From: Bryobacterales bacterium | GTDB taxonomy: Bacteria; Acidobacteriota; Terriglobia; Bryobacterales; Bryobacteraceae | Direction: 5' to 3' | Assembly: GCA_026954325.1 (NCBI GenBank) | Contig: JAIXKK010000128.1 | Coordinates: 1-34,077 of the forward strand | Length of the DNA stretch: 34,077 bases | In this document: in pieces, positions 7,420 through 16,013 of the stretch | Layout of the letters: every line of letters starts with the position of its first letter | How positions within the stretch are numbered: position 1 is the first letter of the stretch | The notes under the pieces: model-generated | Databases searched by the model: none | What the model was told of the DNA's origin: nothing | The model's input: the letters and a program-made list of their open reading frames with translations, nothing else | Position numbers and translations under genes: made by a program

Positions 7420-8733
7420 ATGAAGAAGTTCTATATCGAGACGTTCGGCTGTCAGATGAACGCGCATGACTCCGAGAAAGTGATCGGAACGCTTCTGTCG
7501 AGCGGCTACGAACAGGTAGAGACACCGGAGGCCGCCGACCTTGTCTTCTACAACACCTGCAGCATCCGCGATAAGGCCGAACAGAAGGTGTTCAGCCGGT
7601 TGCAGGAGTTCAAGCGCAGGAACAAAGGCAAGACCTTCGCCGTGCTCGGCTGCGTGGCGCAGCAGGAAGGTGAGCGGATCTTCGAGAAGGCTCCCCACGT
7701 CAGCATGGTGTGCGGTTCGGCAAGCTACAACCGTCTTCCGGAAATGCTGGTGCAACTCGATGCCGGAAACAAGCGCGTCACGGGACTGAGCCTGGATACG
7801 GAAGACACTTTCGAAACGCCCCTCACGCGGCGCGACAACCCCCATCGCGCCTATATCACCATCATCGAGGGCTGCGACAAATCCTGCGCTTATTGCGTCG
7901 TTCCGTTCACACGCGGGCCCGAGCGCAGCCGCACCTCGGAAAGCGTGCTGCGGGAAGCTCGCGAACTGGCGGAGATGGGTTACACCGAGATCCAGTTGCT
8001 GGGGCAGAACGTAAACAGCTACCTCGACCCGTCACCCGCCGGGTTCAACTTCGCCCAATTGTTGAGCCGCGCGGCGGAGGTCCCGGGACTGCGCCGCGTC
8101 CGGTTCACCACTTCGCATCCGCGCGATTTCGGGAAAGACATTGTGGACGCCATCGACGGCAATGCGGTCTTGTGCAACTTCGTTCATTTGCCGGTGCAGT
8201 CCGGCAGTTCGCGCGTGCTTCAGGCAATGCAGAGGCTCTACACGCGCGATGAGTACATGCGGCGGGTCGAGTGGCTGAAAAAATCGCCGCGCAACATCGC
8301 GCTCTCGACGGACATCATTGTGGGGTTTCCCGGCGAGACGGAGCAGGACTTCGAAGAGACGCTCCGGCTGCTTGATGAAGTGGAGTACGACTCGATCTTC
8401 AGCTTCAAGTACTCGCCGCGGCCGAACACGCCCGCGTTGCAGCTAACGGATCAGATTCCGGAGGAAGAAAAAGGGCGCCGGCTGACCATCCTGCAGGAAA
8501 AACAGCGCGGCATCCAGATCCGGCGGAACGCGGAATACGTCGGCATGGCGCAGGAGGTGATGGTGGAAGGCTTTCAGAAGTCCACGGCGCAGTGGATCGG
8601 GCGCACGTCGCAGAACAAGACGCTGAACTTCACCACTCCGGAGCCGGTAAGTGATACGTTGATTGGCAGGTACCTGCCCGTGCGCGTGTTGCGTGCAGGG
8701 CCGAATTCTCTCGTGGGGGAGAGTCTGAACTGA
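7420..8733 (+). CDS. miaB: tRNA-2-methylthio-N6-dimethylallyladenosine synthase
   Basis: A radical-SAM methylthiotransferase that converts i6A37 to ms2i6A37 in tRNAs reading UNN codons. It has 437 residues, normal for MiaB. The N-terminal UPF0004 domain holds three cluster cysteines C11 (TFGCQMNAHDSE), C47 (YNTCSIRDKAE) and C78 (VLGCVAQQEG). The radical-SAM motif GCDKSCAYCVVPFTRGPERS gives C152, C156 and C159. A C-terminal TRAM domain (about 375-437) with GRTSQNKTLNF follows. The motif NTCSIRDKAEQK favours MiaB over the close relatives MtaB and RimO. The start is supported by AGGGG 5 nt ahead of the ATG. The DUF151 gene follows 30 nt later. Confidence 0.95.
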   Translation: MKKFYIETFGCQMNAHDSEKVIGTLLSSGYEQVETPEAADLVFYNTCSIRDKAEQKVFSRLQEFKRRNKGKTFAVLGCVAQQEGERIFEKAPHVSMVCGSASYNRLPEMLVQLDAGNKRVTGLSLDTEDTFETPLTRRDNPHRAYITIIEGCDKSCAYCVVPFTRGPERSRTSESVLREARELAEMGYTEIQLLGQNVNSYLDPSPAGFNFAQLLSRAAEVPGLRRVRFTTSHPRDFGKDIVDAIDGNAVLCNFVHLPVQSGSSRVLQAMQRLYTRDEYMRRVEWLKKSPRNIALSTDIIVGFPGETEQDFEETLRLLDEVEYDSIFSFKYSPRPNTPALQLTDQIPEEEKGRRLTILQEKQRGIQIRRNAEYVGMAQEVMVEGFQKSTAQWIGRTSQNKTLNFTTPEPVSDTLIGRYLPVRVLRAGPNSLVGESLN

Positions 8734-8763
8734 TGGAACGCGGTTGAAAAAAGGAGCGCAAGC

Positions 8764-9249
8764 ATGGAAGTTGAAATGAAAATCCGCGGTCTGATGATGG
8801 ATCCGGTCACCAATATGCCGATCGTCATCCTCAAGGACAACAACGGCAACACTATCCTCCCTATCTGGGTGGGAATCTACGAAGCGAACGCCATTGCGCT
8901 TGAAATCGAGAAAGTCTCCACGCCGCGGCCGATGACCCACGACCTCATCAAAACGCTGCTTCTGGGGCTGGAGACGGCGGTGCACAAGGTTGTGGTGAAC
9001 GAACTCAAGGACGACACCTTCTACGCTCTGATCTGGCTGGAGAAGGACGGGGAGTTGATTACGGTGGATTCGCGCCCATCCGATGCGCTGGCGCTGGCGC
9101 TGCGCCTCGATTGCCCGATTTATGTAGACGAGTCGGTGCTGAAATCCTCGAAGATGGCCAACGCCATGTCCGACCGCGTGAACAACGAGGAGTTGCGCCG
9201 CTGGCTCGAGGGATTGAGCGACGAGGATCTCGGCCGCTACAAGATGTAG
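8764..9249 (+). CDS. DUF151 / bifunctional nuclease family protein
   Basis: A 161-residue protein of the BFN/DUF151 family. Signature stretches are GNTILPIWVGIYEANAIALE (about 35-54), RPMTHDLIKTLL (59-70), VDSRPSDALALALRLDCPIYV (103-123) and a short C-terminal acidic tail. Some members have been described as nucleases acting on RNA and DNA; the cellular role in bacteria is unclear. AAGGAGCG stands 6-7 nt before the ATG, the best Shine-Dalgarno in this stretch. The position directly after miaB is frequent in acidobacterial and deltaproteobacterial genomes as far as I recall, and suggests cotranscription; the small gene 6 nt downstream is probably in the same unit. Confidence 0.9.
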   Translation: MEVEMKIRGLMMDPVTNMPIVILKDNNGNTILPIWVGIYEANAIALEIEKVSTPRPMTHDLIKTLLLGLETAVHKVVVNELKDDTFYALIWLEKDGELITVDSRPSDALALALRLDCPIYVDESVLKSSKMANAMSDRVNNEELRRWLEGLSDEDLGRYKM

Positions 9250-9255
9250 ATCCGC

Positions 9256-9588
9256 ATGCAGGAAATTCTCGAACGCCTGGCCGCGGCCAGGATCCAACTG
9301 CTGCCGCTGACGCAATTGGAAAGGCACTGGGTGTTTGAACGCGATGGATTTATTTCCCTGGTGGAGCGAACAATAGAGGGCGGGTTCGGAAACATCGGGG
9401 CTCCCGGCTTATGGACCGAACGCGGAATGGCTGTTCTCGTGCAGCGGGGGAACGGGCACGTATTCACCGCCAAGGGATACGAAGTGGCTGCCACTCTGGA
9501 ACAGGTGGAGACGATGCGGCGGTTCGCGGGTGACCTGGAAGCGGCCTTATCCGCTTCACCGCCGAAAGGAATCGGATTTCAAGGATAG
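9256..9588 (+). CDS. Conserved-looking hypothetical protein, 110 residues
   Basis: I do not recognise this family. The protein begins MQEILERLAAARIQLLPLTQ, has a compact beta-rich middle (HWVFERDGFISLVERT, GGFGNIGAPGLWTERGMAVL) and ends with a helical segment containing LEQVETMRRFAGDLEAAL. There is no signal peptide or membrane segment, so it is presumably cytoplasmic. It starts 6 nt after the DUF151 gene and ends 8 nt before the next gene, so it is almost certainly read in the same transcript; that tight packing and normal codon use are the main evidence that it is real. Confidence 0.7.
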   Translation: MQEILERLAAARIQLLPLTQLERHWVFERDGFISLVERTIEGGFGNIGAPGLWTERGMAVLVQRGNGHVFTAKGYEVAATLEQVETMRRFAGDLEAALSASPPKGIGFQG

Positions 9589-9596
9589 ATGTTGTC

Positions 9597-11588
9597 ATGA
9601 AGGCCCGTGTTCTTTGCTTCCTCTTTGCCGGGTTTGGTCAGACGATCTTCCCCGCCTTGGCTCAGGACCTGAGCGGCATTCTCGCCGGCGCCAGCCGGCA
9701 GGCGGAGAAGAACGCCAGGATTACCGGGCTGCGGTTCCATTGCGACCCTTCCGATTGCCGGGTGCGGCCGTTCGAGACACTGGTGGTGCAGGTGCTGGTG
9801 GACGGCGAGTTGACGGTTTCGAACGGCGAAACCCGGAAAGGGCGGCTCCATCGCACACCGGGGCAGTTGAAGGTTTCGAGCGCGAACGGGGGCTGGGTTT
9901 CGAAGCCGTTCAAGTTCCAGGGCTCCGACCCGGGTGGATACATTGACACGGGCGGAGGAACGTTTGCCGGCATCTTCGCGAAGATGGCGGGCGATTACAT
10001 CGTGGCGGACTCGTTTCTTTACACGGCGCCCGAGACGCCGGGGACCTACAGTCTCACCGATGATACGGAAGGCGTCACAGGCGAGGTGAAGATCACCGTG
10101 GATGCGAACGCGCCGTCGCGAAAGAAAGCGGAGGAGGTGAACTTCGGGCCGGAGGACAGATCCACCGAGCCTTACCGCCCGCTGGTGGAACACCACGCGC
10201 CGATGGTGGCGCAGGAAACCTGGTGGACGCCGAAAGCCGACATCCCGACGCGCTTCGATTACGACAATGATCTGCTGGGAGACAACAACTGGGACGACCT
10301 TGATAAGGGCACCTCGCAGGCGTACGTGCATTACGCCGTCATGGAGACATCGACGCACTGGTTCATCATCTACAATCTCTTTCACCCGCGCGATTACTCC
10401 GACAAATGCGTGGCCGGCAGTTGCCACGAAAACGACAATGAAGGTATCATCCTCACGATTCAGAAGGACGGCTCACGGTTCGGCAAACTGCTGGTGATGG
10501 AGACGCTGGCGCATGACAACATTTATTCGTTCGTGAATGACGGATCGATTGGCAATGGTATCCACGACATAGACGGTAAGATCGATTTCCATGACGGTTC
10601 CCACCCGATTATTTTTGTCGAATCAGGCGGGCATGGAATTTATGGCTCATCGTACGCCAAAGCCAGCCGCTATAACGTGGCAAAGGACGAGTTTACGGCG
10701 GGGACTGGAAACACCTTCATCTACAAAGGGGTAGCCGAGCGCGCCAAGCACGCCAACGACCGCAACGTGGGCTATGAGTTGCTGCCGATTCTGACGAAAT
10801 GGTGGCCGTACGTGGAGAGCAACGCGCCGAACCAGCGGATGTTCGATGAATTCGGTCCCTACCAGCCGTTCGGAAACCGGCCTGGAATCAAGGTAAGCAA
10901 GATGGGCCACACGTTCTACGGCCGCAAGGAAGCGGCGAACAAAGCCAAGCCGTTTTGGGGATGGCACGACAACCGTACCCTGAAGGCGGGGGTGCTGGCT
11001 CCGGGTGAATGGGGATTAGATCCGGCCTATGGGGTGACACGTGATCTGTCGTTTCCCTCGGGCATGGCGTTCTCGCTGGACTACACGAACAACCCGTACC
11101 TGGGAATTGCAGGTGACACTCAGGCCGCGGGAGGCGCCGTGATCACCGCGGGGACCCCTGTCGCCGGCCCCCCGGAAGCGACGGTTCCTCCCGCTCAACC
11201 ATCGTCCGCCCCGGCGCCGTCCACCGGAGTTACTGTTCTGCCGAACATTGGAACCGCTGCTCCCTCCGCCGCGGCGGCCGCCGGCGAAGGATGGGTGGAT
11301 ATCACGGCCACCGTGGATGCGTCCGTGATCTTCCATATCTGGGGAGAGACCGTATCGCCGGAGATCCTGAGTGGACAAGCGGTCAAGGATCAGCAGCAGC
11401 AATTCAGCGGCCCCATTCCCTCCGGCTTCGGAATCCAGTGGGCGGTGGAGAAGAAATCCGGGCGCGGGAACGTGAAGATCGCGGAGGAGCCATCGGATGC
11501 CAACGGCCAGACCTTGAAGGTGCGCGTGGACGATTCAAAGGGTGGAGCGGACAGGTATGTGTTCCGAATCACCTGGAAGCGCCGTTGA
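9597..11588 (+). CDS. Large secreted protein with Vps62-like core domain
   Basis: A 663-residue exported protein. Residues 1-22 form a signal peptide ending ...FPALAQ before DLSG. Residues 25-170 look like a beta-sandwich of Ig type (REcHCDPSDCRVRPFETL region to GEVKITVDANAP). The core at about 195-480 has HHAPMVAQETWW, DYDNDLLGDNNWDDL, STHWFIIYNLFHPRDY, SCHENDNEGIILTIQ and HPIIFVESGGHGIYG; this combination of HAP, a two-sided HEND motif and a late GGHGxYG resembles Vps62/DUF946-type domains. A Pro/Ala-rich linker (about 510-560) joins a small C-terminal beta domain. Function unknown; the conserved His, Asp and Glu residues would suit a metal site. It follows the 110-residue gene by 8 nt, with AGGATAG ahead of the ATG. 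Confidence 0.72.
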   Translation: MKARVLCFLFAGFGQTIFPALAQDLSGILAGASRQAEKNARITGLRFHCDPSDCRVRPFETLVVQVLVDGELTVSNGETRKGRLHRTPGQLKVSSANGGWVSKPFKFQGSDPGGYIDTGGGTFAGIFAKMAGDYIVADSFLYTAPETPGTYSLTDDTEGVTGEVKITVDANAPSRKKAEEVNFGPEDRSTEPYRPLVEHHAPMVAQETWWTPKADIPTRFDYDNDLLGDNNWDDLDKGTSQAYVHYAVMETSTHWFIIYNLFHPRDYSDKCVAGSCHENDNEGIILTIQKDGSRFGKLLVMETLAHDNIYSFVNDGSIGNGIHDIDGKIDFHDGSHPIIFVESGGHGIYGSSYAKASRYNVAKDEFTAGTGNTFIYKGVAERAKHANDRNVGYELLPILTKWWPYVESNAPNQRMFDEFGPYQPFGNRPGIKVSKMGHTFYGRKEAANKAKPFWGWHDNRTLKAGVLAPGEWGLDPAYGVTRDLSFPSGMAFSLDYTNNPYLGIAGDTQAAGGAVITAGTPVAGPPEATVPPAQPSSAPAPSTGVTVLPNIGTAAPSAAAAAGEGWVDITATVDASVIFHIWGETVSPEILSGQAVKDQQQQFSGPIPSGFGIQWAVEKKSGRGNVKIAEEPSDANGQTLKVRVDDSKGGADRYVFRITWKRR

Positions 11589-11743
11589 CCGGGTGCAGAG
11601 CCGCGATCCGGCGCTTTGTCCAGAACTTCTGAGTCCGCTTCCATGGCTGGCAGGGCAAGATTCGGCGTTTCCGGGGGAACCGGCGGGGGCGTACCGGCTG
11701 ACGGCGGGGCGCGGACTCTCGCACTGATATTCTGAAATCTGTG

Positions 11744-13426
11744 ATGAGGGGCCGGGCGGTTGCAGCAATAGCGTTTGCCGGGATGGGGGCGGCCTCGTGG
11801 ATGGCGCTGCGGGGGGAACCGGAGAAGGCGGCGCTGTTTGCGGATGTGACGTCGCGGGCGGGAGTGGGGTTCGTCAACCAGTCCAATCCGACGCCGCGCA
11901 AGTATCTGATCGAGTCGATGACCGGCGGGGCGGCGGTGTTTGATTATGACGGAGACGGGTGGCTCGATATTTTTCTGGTGAACGGGGCGGCGCTTCGGGA
12001 TCCGATGGCGGCGGGGGCGCAGCCGGATAAATCGGAGCCGCGCTTCTGGAACCGGTTGTACCGCAACAACGGCAACGGCACGTTCACGGACGTCACCAGG
12101 AAGGCCGGGGTGCGGGGGCGCGGTTACGGGATGGGGGCGATTGCGGCGGACTACGACAATGACGGCCACACGGATTTGTATGTCACCAATCTGAACGGCA
12201 ACCTGCTGTATCACAACAACGGGGACGGCACGTTCCGGGAGGTGGCGGCGGAGGCGGGTGTGGGCGCGAGCGGGTGGTCCGCTGGGGCGCTCTTCATCGA
12301 CTACGATCGGGACGGGCGGCTGGATCTGTTCGTGTCGCGGTATGTGAAGTGGGACTTTTCGATGGATATCTGGTGCGGAGAGAGGAAGGCGGGGCACCGG
12401 GCGTATTGCCATCCGGACCAGTTTCAGCCGGTGACGCACCTGCTGTTTCACAACGAGGGCAACGGGCGTTTCCGGGATGTTTCGGCTGAATCGCACATCA
12501 CCCGCTTTCCGGGGAAGGGACTGGGCGTCGCGATGGAGGATTTCGACCGGGACGGTTGGCCGGATATTTTTGTGGCGAACGACTCCGTGCCGCAGCAGTT
12601 GTTTCGCAACCGGGGGGACGGCGCCTTCGAGGAGGTGGCGCTGGACAAGGGCGCGGCCTACGATTCCGACGGGCGGAGTTTTTCGGGCATGGGGACGGAT
12701 TTTGCTGATTATGATAATGACGGATGGCCGGATCTGCTCGCGGATGCGCTGGCGACGCAGCGCTATTCGATCTTCCGCAATACGAAGGGCGCATTCGATT
12801 ACGTCTCGGACGCGTCTGGGGTGGGCTCGGCAAGCATGCTGCATTCAGGGTGGGGGCTGAAGTTTTTCGACTACGACAACGACGGGTGGAAGGACATCTT
12901 CGTAGGGCAGGGGCACGTGATGGACAACATCCAACTGACCGAGCCGCACCTGCGTTACCTGGAGCCTCCGCTGCTGTTGCGGAATGGCCGGGGGAAGTTC
13001 GTGGATGTGTCCGGCGAGGCGGGTCCGGCGTTTCGCACGCCTCGAGCGGCGCGCGGGGTTGCGTTTGGCGACTTGAACAACGACGGGTGGCTGGATGTGG
13101 TGATGAACTGTAACAACGAGCCGGCGGTGATCCTGGAAAACCAGCGTGTGGGCGGGAACCACTGGGTGATGGTCGATACGGTGGGGACGCGCGGCAACCG
13201 TGACGGGATCGGAGCGCGGGTGCGAGTGGTGGGGGAGAGCGGCGGGGAGCAGTATGCGACGGTTTCGACGGCCTCGAGCTATCTTTCTTCGAACGACAAG
13301 CGGGCGCACTTCGGCTTGGGAAGAAGTAATCGCGTGAAGCTGCTCGAAATCACGTGGCCCAGCGGGAAGGTGCAGCGAATGGAGGACCTCGCGGGAGACC
13401 GGGTGATCCGGATACAGGAGCCGTAG
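11744..13426 (+). CDS. CRTAC1-family protein: FG-GAP/VCBS repeats with ASPIC/UnbV C-terminus
   Basis: A 560-residue probably exported protein. After a hydrophobic N-terminus come FADVTSRAGVGFVNQ and several FG-GAP/VCBS repeats, each with the calcium-type loop DYDGDGWLDIF, DYDNDGHTDLY, DYDRDGRLDLF, DFDRDGWPDIF, DYDNDGWPDLL, DYDNDGWKDIF and DLNNDGWLDVV. The end (about 480-560) is the ASPIC/UnbV domain, GNRDGIGARVRVVGE through HFGLGRSN and ITWPSGKVQRM. These form a beta-propeller of unknown binding partner; proteins of this type are plentiful in Acidobacteriota. I use the ATG at 11744; a GTG immediately before it is an equal alternative. It converges with the TPR gene, the two stops being only 4 nt apart, so no separate terminator fits between them. 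Confidence 0.88.
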   Translation: MRGRAVAAIAFAGMGAASWMALRGEPEKAALFADVTSRAGVGFVNQSNPTPRKYLIESMTGGAAVFDYDGDGWLDIFLVNGAALRDPMAAGAQPDKSEPRFWNRLYRNNGNGTFTDVTRKAGVRGRGYGMGAIAADYDNDGHTDLYVTNLNGNLLYHNNGDGTFREVAAEAGVGASGWSAGALFIDYDRDGRLDLFVSRYVKWDFSMDIWCGERKAGHRAYCHPDQFQPVTHLLFHNEGNGRFRDVSAESHITRFPGKGLGVAMEDFDRDGWPDIFVANDSVPQQLFRNRGDGAFEEVALDKGAAYDSDGRSFSGMGTDFADYDNDGWPDLLADALATQRYSIFRNTKGAFDYVSDASGVGSASMLHSGWGLKFFDYDNDGWKDIFVGQGHVMDNIQLTEPHLRYLEPPLLLRNGRGKFVDVSGEAGPAFRTPRAARGVAFGDLNNDGWLDVVMNCNNEPAVILENQRVGGNHWVMVDTVGTRGNRDGIGARVRVVGESGGEQYATVSTASSYLSSNDKRAHFGLGRSNRVKLLEITWPSGKVQRMEDLAGDRVIRIQEP

Positions 13427-13430
13427 AGGA

Positions 13431-15983
13431 TCACCTGGACCTGGCGCGCATGCCGGCGAGAATTTCGAGGGCCTTGAGGATTTCGGGATCGCCCGGCAGA
13501 TCCTGGAGGGCCAGGCGGAGGTCCTTTTCGCATTGATCGAAGCGGCCGGCCTGGCATTCAGTGAGGCCGAGGTTCTTGCGCAGCGCGGCTTTCACTTCGC
13601 ATGCGCCGCACACCTGAATGGCTTCGCGGAGTTGAGCGATGGCCTGGTCCCACTTGCCGTCCTTGGCGGCGGCGATGGCGAAATTGCTCAAGGTGCGGGC
13701 GCGGTCGGCGTCTCCACTTTGCTTCTTCACGGATTCGAGGCGGGACTGATACTGGCGGGCCTGTTCCGGATTCGATTTGGCCATGGCGCGCGTGAGGCTG
13801 TAGAGAGCTTGGGAATGGTTGGGATCGATGCGCAGGGTGGATTCCCAGGCGTCGATGGCTTCCCTGCTCTTCCCCGAACTCTGGAGAGCCTGCCCGAGAA
13901 GAAAGGCGGCATCGGCGTTGTTCGGGGAGAGTTTCAAGGCCTGGCGCAGCGCCTGTACGGCTTCACTGTAATGCTGCTGCTCGCGCTCGGCGATGCCGAG
14001 GCGGTACCAGGCGTCGGGAACATTGGGATCGAGCTTAGAGGCCTCGCGGAGTTCGGGAAGCGCCTCTTCGTAGCGGCGAAGATCGCCGAGGACGCGGCCC
14101 TTGTTGTAATGAGGAGCGGCCTGCTGGGGGGCAAGCTTCACTGCTTCGGAGAATTCGGTGAGGGCGGCTTCGGTCTGGTGCTGATCGGCGAGGGCGATGC
14201 CGAGGTTGAGATGGGCGTCGGGGGAGCGAGGTTCGAGCGTGGTCACCTTGCGGAAGGTGGCGATGGATGCGGGGTCGCCGGTGCGGCCCTGCACCATGCC
14301 GAGGGCAGTGAGCGCCTTGACGCTGTCCGGTTCGGCTGAGAGGGCGCGTTCGAGTTCCTGGCGCGCCTGGCTGAAATCGCCGCGGCCCGCGATGACCAGC
14401 GCGAGGTTGACGCGCGCCTGCGCGTAGCGGGGGTTGTTTTCGATCGCCTGATGGAAGAGAGCCTCGGCGCGGGAAGAATCGCCTAGCTGGCCGTAGAGCA
14501 CGCCGAGGTTGTTCTGACATTCCGAGCATTGCGGATCGTTGGCGAGGGCGGCGCGGAACCGGCTCTCGGCTTGCTTGTTCCGCCCGCGCCCCATGTAGAG
14601 GAGGCCGAGCTGGTTTCCGGCCGGAGCGAACTTGGGATCGAGGGCTACCGATTTCTCGAGGGATGCGATGGCTCCGTTCAGGTCGGCCGTCTTCTGCTGA
14701 GCGAGGGCGAGGTTGTAGTAGGTCTTGGCGTTGTTGGGATCGAGCTTCAGCGCCTGCTGGTAGCCATCGATAGCCGCCCGTGGATTGCCTTCGAGAAGCG
14801 ACTGATTGGCGCGGCTGGCTGTAGTGCCGGCGATGTTCTCGAGCTGGTCCTGTTTCTTGCGCTGCTCGAATTCGGCGAGTTCTTTTTGGGCGGCCTCGTT
14901 CTGATGGAGGCGCCGCAGGACGTTGGCGAGCTGGAACTGCGCTTCCTGCGAATCGGGCTGGATCTGACGGGCTTTCTCGAGGTGCTGCCGGGCTTCCTCG
15001 AATTTTCCGTTGCGGGCGAGCACGAAGCCGAGGTTGTACTGGGAGAGGTAATGGTTGGGGTTGCCTTCGACGGCGATGCGGAGATCGGCTTCGGCCTTTT
15101 CGTACTCGGCCAGGCCGCGATAGGTGAGGCCGCGCAGGAAGCGGCCTTCGGCATCGCGCGGATGGCGCCCGAGGGCTTCGTTGAGGACGGGCAGAGCGTC
15201 GGCCTGGCGGTCGAGGCCGATGAGAGCTTTGGCGAGCGAGAGGCGGGTAACGTCATCGGAGGGATCGGCGGAGATGGCGGCGCGGAAGTGACCGGCGGCT
15301 TCGTTGTAGCGCTTGAGGCGCGCGTAGAGCGTGCCGAGGTTCGATTGCGCCAAGGCGGAATTTGGCTGGGCGGCGACGGCTTTCTTCAACACGGCGATCC
15401 CTTCTTCGGAATTGCCGTTGTCGTAGAGGGCCTCGGCGAGGGCCACGGCGTGCGCGGGGTCCCGCGGGTCCAGATCCGCGGCCTGTCGCAGGTAGGGGAT
15501 GGCGGCAGTGTAGCGTTTCTGGTTGCGCAGCACTTCGCCGAGTTGGTGGAGCGCGGCGGCGGATTTGGGGTCGAGTTTGACTGCCGTGCGGAGTTCGGCT
15601 TCCGCGGCGGGGAGATCGCCCTGGTCCGCCAGCGCCAATCCCATGGCAAGGTGGGCGGGAGCGGAGGCGGGCGCCTGTTTGACGAGCACGCCCAATTCGA
15701 CGGCGGCCCGTTTGACCTGGCCGTCCTGCAAGAGCGCCAGGCCGAGGTTGTAGCGCGCCTCGCCGGAAGACGGATCAGCTTTCAATACCGCTTCAAAGGA
15801 GGAAATCGCGCAGCGGTTATTTCCGTGACGGGCAAACCACGCCCCGGCGGCGTTGCCGGCCAGAGGGGCGGCGATCTCCTTGGGCAGCTCACAACCCCGC
15901 GGCGCCTGAGCGGACGCACAATAGACGAAGCCAATGTAGAGAGCGAGTGAGATGGATGGGGAGCGCACTACTGCTCGCATCAT
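13431..15983 (-). CDS. Exported protein made of tandem TPR repeats
   Basis: An 850-residue protein. Residues 1-26 (MMRAVVRSPSISLALYIGFV, then YCASAQ) are a signal peptide. Nearly all the remainder is 34-residue TPR units, with the repeating signature of A8, G/Y11-12, A20, F/Y24 and P32; examples are SGEARYNLGLALLQDGQVKR, AQSNLGTLYARLKRYNEAAG and CSECQNNLGVLYGQLGDSSR. I estimate about 20 units. It probably scaffolds protein interactions in the periplasm. It is second in an operon: the Oar-like receptor gene ends 30 nt upstream, with a hairpin between them. Both genes should depend on the promoter at 19470-19498. No catalytic domain is visible. Confidence 0.88.
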   Translation of the reverse strand: MMRAVVRSPSISLALYIGFVYCASAQAPRGCELPKEIAAPLAGNAAGAWFARHGNNRCAISSFEAVLKADPSSGEARYNLGLALLQDGQVKRAAVELGVLVKQAPASAPAHLAMGLALADQGDLPAAEAELRTAVKLDPKSAAALHQLGEVLRNQKRYTAAIPYLRQAADLDPRDPAHAVALAEALYDNGNSEEGIAVLKKAVAAQPNSALAQSNLGTLYARLKRYNEAAGHFRAAISADPSDDVTRLSLAKALIGLDRQADALPVLNEALGRHPRDAEGRFLRGLTYRGLAEYEKAEADLRIAVEGNPNHYLSQYNLGFVLARNGKFEEARQHLEKARQIQPDSQEAQFQLANVLRRLHQNEAAQKELAEFEQRKKQDQLENIAGTTASRANQSLLEGNPRAAIDGYQQALKLDPNNAKTYYNLALAQQKTADLNGAIASLEKSVALDPKFAPAGNQLGLLYMGRGRNKQAESRFRAALANDPQCSECQNNLGVLYGQLGDSSRAEALFHQAIENNPRYAQARVNLALVIAGRGDFSQARQELERALSAEPDSVKALTALGMVQGRTGDPASIATFRKVTTLEPRSPDAHLNLGIALADQHQTEAALTEFSEAVKLAPQQAAPHYNKGRVLGDLRRYEEALPELREASKLDPNVPDAWYRLGIAEREQQHYSEAVQALRQALKLSPNNADAAFLLGQALQSSGKSREAIDAWESTLRIDPNHSQALYSLTRAMAKSNPEQARQYQSRLESVKKQSGDADRARTLSNFAIAAAKDGKWDQAIAQLREAIQVCGACEVKAALRKNLGLTECQAGRFDQCEKDLRLALQDLPGDPEILKALEILAGMRARSR

Positions 15984-15990
15984 CTCATAA

Positions 15991-16012
15991 CGGGCGTCAT
16001 AACCGGCGCCCG
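15991..16012 (-). other. Intercistronic hairpin between the receptor and TPR genes
   Basis: CGGGCG at 15991-15996 and CGCCCG at 16007-16012 can pair as a 6-bp all-GC stem with a 10-nt loop in the 30-nt gap between two co-directional genes. There is no T-run, so it is not a classical terminator; it might tune or process the transcript, setting receptor above TPR expression. Confidence 0.35.
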
Positions 16013-16013
16013 G

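Noticed and set aside
11390..12844. A 484-codon minus-strand frame opposite the CRTAC1 gene
   Set aside because: Arg/Pro/His-rich with repetition that mirrors the FG-GAP calcium loops; not a protein family.
14529..15950. A 473-codon plus-strand frame opposite the TPR gene
   Set aside because: Composition is Gly/Glu/Val-rich with repeated GFGE-like strings that mirror TPR codons; no domain, and the opposite strand is clearly coding.
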